Part shown: positions 7,828 through 8,834 of the stretch, piece after piece
Numbering within the stretch: position 1 is the first letter of the stretch
Layout: each line of letters opens with the position of its first letter
Assembly: GCA_964196045.1 (NCBI GenBank)
Contig: CAXMRH010000258.1
Span: 1 to 8,834, forward strand
Reading direction: 5' to 3'
DNA: 8,834 nt
Source of the DNA: SHLQ01 sp964196045
GTDB lineage: Bacteria > Actinomycetota > Acidimicrobiia > Acidimicrobiales > SHLQ01
Translations under genes and position numbers: made by a program
The notes under the pieces: generated by a model
Told to the model about the DNA's origin: nothing
The model's database searches: none
What the model saw: only the letters and a program-made list of their open reading frames with translations

Positions 7828-7859
7828 GAGGGACCTCGTGGCATCGCAATGTCGATCAT
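7824..7859 (-). other. possible 11-codon coupling mini-ORF
   Basis: Between the lyase and the glycosyltransferase a short frame encodes MIDIAMPRGPS. Its ATG overlaps the lyase stop (ATGA, 7859-7856) and its TGA overlaps the glycosyltransferase start (TTGA, 7827-7824). Ribosomes ending the lyase could re-initiate here and be carried to the next start, and the ribosome site GAGG lies inside the mini-ORF. No function for the peptide is suggested. Chance is a real alternative at this length. Confidence 0.3.
7834..7837 (-). promoter_or_regulatory. ribosome binding site deciding the TTG start of the glycosyltransferase
   Basis: On the - strand this reads GAGG (within ACGAGGTCC), six bases before the TTG at 7827. 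The spacing is good and supports initiation at this uncommon start codon. Confidence 0.55.
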
Positions 7860-8834
7860 TCCGCCACGCCCGCTTCCTCGAGCACTATCTCCGTGACGAA
7901 TTGCTGCGGTAGATCTTCCCATATCTCCCACCACACGCTACGGCATGCCGTGCGATCGCCCAGGCTTCTCGCGACGCTTGAGTACACGACCCAAGCTGGA
8001 ACCGCTTCGCCCTCCAAGGTTGTGCGAATGAGCGAAAATGGCGCTCCGAGAACATCCGGACCTTCTCCGTCGTCGGTGAACTCAGCACTGATACCTGGCG
8101 CGAGAAACAGCCTGCTGAACAGGCGATGAAATCCAGTCCCGTCTACATGGTCGCGCAGCACGATCCGCCCGTGGCCGATCTCGAATCGACGGTGGTGTAC
8201 GGGCTCGCCAACCAGTCGGCGGTACCCATCGTGCGAAACATCGACGACGAGAACGCCCTGGTCCTCGATGGTGTGGACGACCGGCGCGGCTACGAAGACG
8301 CTCGCCCGGTGTCCGGTCTCAAATTGATCGACTTCGCCTATCTCGACCGTGTTGTGCGCGGCCGTCGACCGTTCGTACGCTCCTCGCATACCGTCATGAG
8401 TCGACACCCCCGTGTCGACGATCGCGCGATCGCCGTCGACAGCGGCGACGAAGGAGAGGCAACTTGCGTGAGCAGGATTCGAACGGTCGGCGGGCCATGT
8501 CGCGCCAACATCGCAGACGACATGTAGCCGCTCGTCGGGCCGACAAACTACATAGCCGGACTGTTCGAAGTGAATCAGACGTTCGGCCGGCCGCTCGGCA
8601 GGTTCGATCGCGGCAAGCCGTTTCTGCCCGACAAGTGTCGAGTCGCCAAAGAGCGGCACGTCACCGTCGGGCATCAGCATCGTGCCGAGCCATTCGCGCA
8701 TCCGTTCTACAGCGTCGTGTAGCCCATCGATCTGGCCGAGATCGTTTGCCTCGCCGAGGCCACCCACGTCGATCAGGTCGCCGAGAACCTGGCAATGCAG
8801 TGAAGCGGAGCGCTCATAGTGACCGCCGTCCGCC
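7856..8834 (-). CDS. heparinase II/III-like polysaccharide lyase, C-terminal part (5' end outside window)
   Basis: 325 residues are present and the frame stays open to the right edge. A GTG at 8767 is internal, because the 22 codons before it encode ADGGHYERSASLHCQVLG and so on, matching the 'DGGHxERSxxYH' motif of the alpha/alpha-toroid domain of heparinase II/III-like proteins. The C-terminal beta-sandwich begins near residue 90. It carries PAHASCLSF (120-128), AIVDTGVSTHDG (137-148) and YERSTAAHNTVEIG (153-166), the family's most recognisable signature. His122, Asp140 and His160 sit where the zinc ligands of heparinase II are expected (from memory of the family, not aligned here). The usual 'HAD' reads HAS. 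These enzymes cleave uronic-acid glycans by beta-elimination, or act on the cell's own exopolysaccharide when encoded in such loci. A signal peptide cannot be judged because the N-terminus is missing. Its stop overlaps the mini-ORF start (ATGA). Confidence 0.88.
   Translation of the reverse strand, partial: ADGGHYERSASLHCQVLGDLIDVGGLGEANDLGQIDGLHDAVERMREWLGTMLMPDGDVPLFGDSTLVGQKRLAAIEPAERPAERLIHFEQSGYVVCRPDERLHVVCDVGATWPADRSNPAHASCLSFVAAVDGDRAIVDTGVSTHDGMRGAYERSTAAHNTVEIGEVDQFETGHRASVFVAAPVVHTIEDQGVLVVDVSHDGYRRLVGEPVHHRRFEIGHGRIVLRDHVDGTGFHRLFSRLFLAPGISAEFTDDGEGPDVLGAPFSLIRTTLEGEAVPAWVVYSSVARSLGDRTACRSVWWEIWEDLPQQFVTEIVLEEAGVAE

Noticed and set aside
7659..8129. 156-codon open frame on the + strand over the lyase/glycosyltransferase junction
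   Set aside because: It crosses two well-supported - strand genes and its product is a low-complexity Arg/Ser/Thr-rich shadow.
8765..8767. GTG as the start of the lyase gene
   Set aside because: The frame is open to the window edge, and the codons before the GTG encode the family motif DGGHYERS, so the gene begins outside the window.
1..8834. A new defence, toxin-antitoxin, mobile-element or RNA system
   Set aside because: Every open stretch is covered by recognisable glycan-biosynthesis genes; no integrase, transposase, repeat array, nuclease or structured non-coding region was found.

Overview
The window is a dense piece of a surface- or exopolysaccharide biosynthesis locus. Base composition is fairly high in GC: hand-counted 60-base lines mostly give about 58-67%, and the second gene gives about 48-57%. 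GTG and TTG starts are used, and genes overlap by a few bases. This fits a high-GC bacterium, perhaps an actinobacterium, but nothing in the window fixes the taxon. There is no RNA gene, insertion sequence, CRISPR array or phage gene.

Layout: two operon segments converge. On the + strand (1-2608) three glycosyltransferase genes of the GT4 type run left to right: the C-terminal end of one cut by the left edge, then two complete ones, joined by 8-base and 4-base (ATGA) overlaps. On the - strand (8834-2624), read right to left, are a heparinase II/III-like polysaccharide lyase (5' end beyond the right edge), a GT4 glycosyltransferase with a TTG start, an O-antigen ligase/polymerase-like membrane protein, another GT4 glycosyltransferase, and an asparagine-synthetase-type amidotransferase. 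The two operons end 15 bases apart (2609-2623). No stretch over 300 bases lacks a gene, and no promoter is visible because both operons start outside the window.

How the genes fit together (inference): the glycosyltransferases would add sugars one after another to a lipid-linked repeat unit on the inner face of the membrane. The Wzy/WaaL-like protein would polymerise or transfer the glycan on the outer face. The AsnB-like enzyme could turn a sugar carboxylate into an amide (a uronamide), as proposed for WbpS- and WbtH-type enzymes in O-antigen loci. The lyase family acts on uronate-containing chains and could trim the polymer. A flippase, a priming transferase and sugar-nucleotide enzymes are not in this window and would be expected nearby.

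I see no evidence of a new kind of defence, mobile or RNA system. The points most worth a second look are the amidotransferase/lyase pairing, a Glu-to-Leu change in the synthetase motif of AsnB, and an 11-codon mini-ORF linking the lyase to the TTG-started glycosyltransferase.
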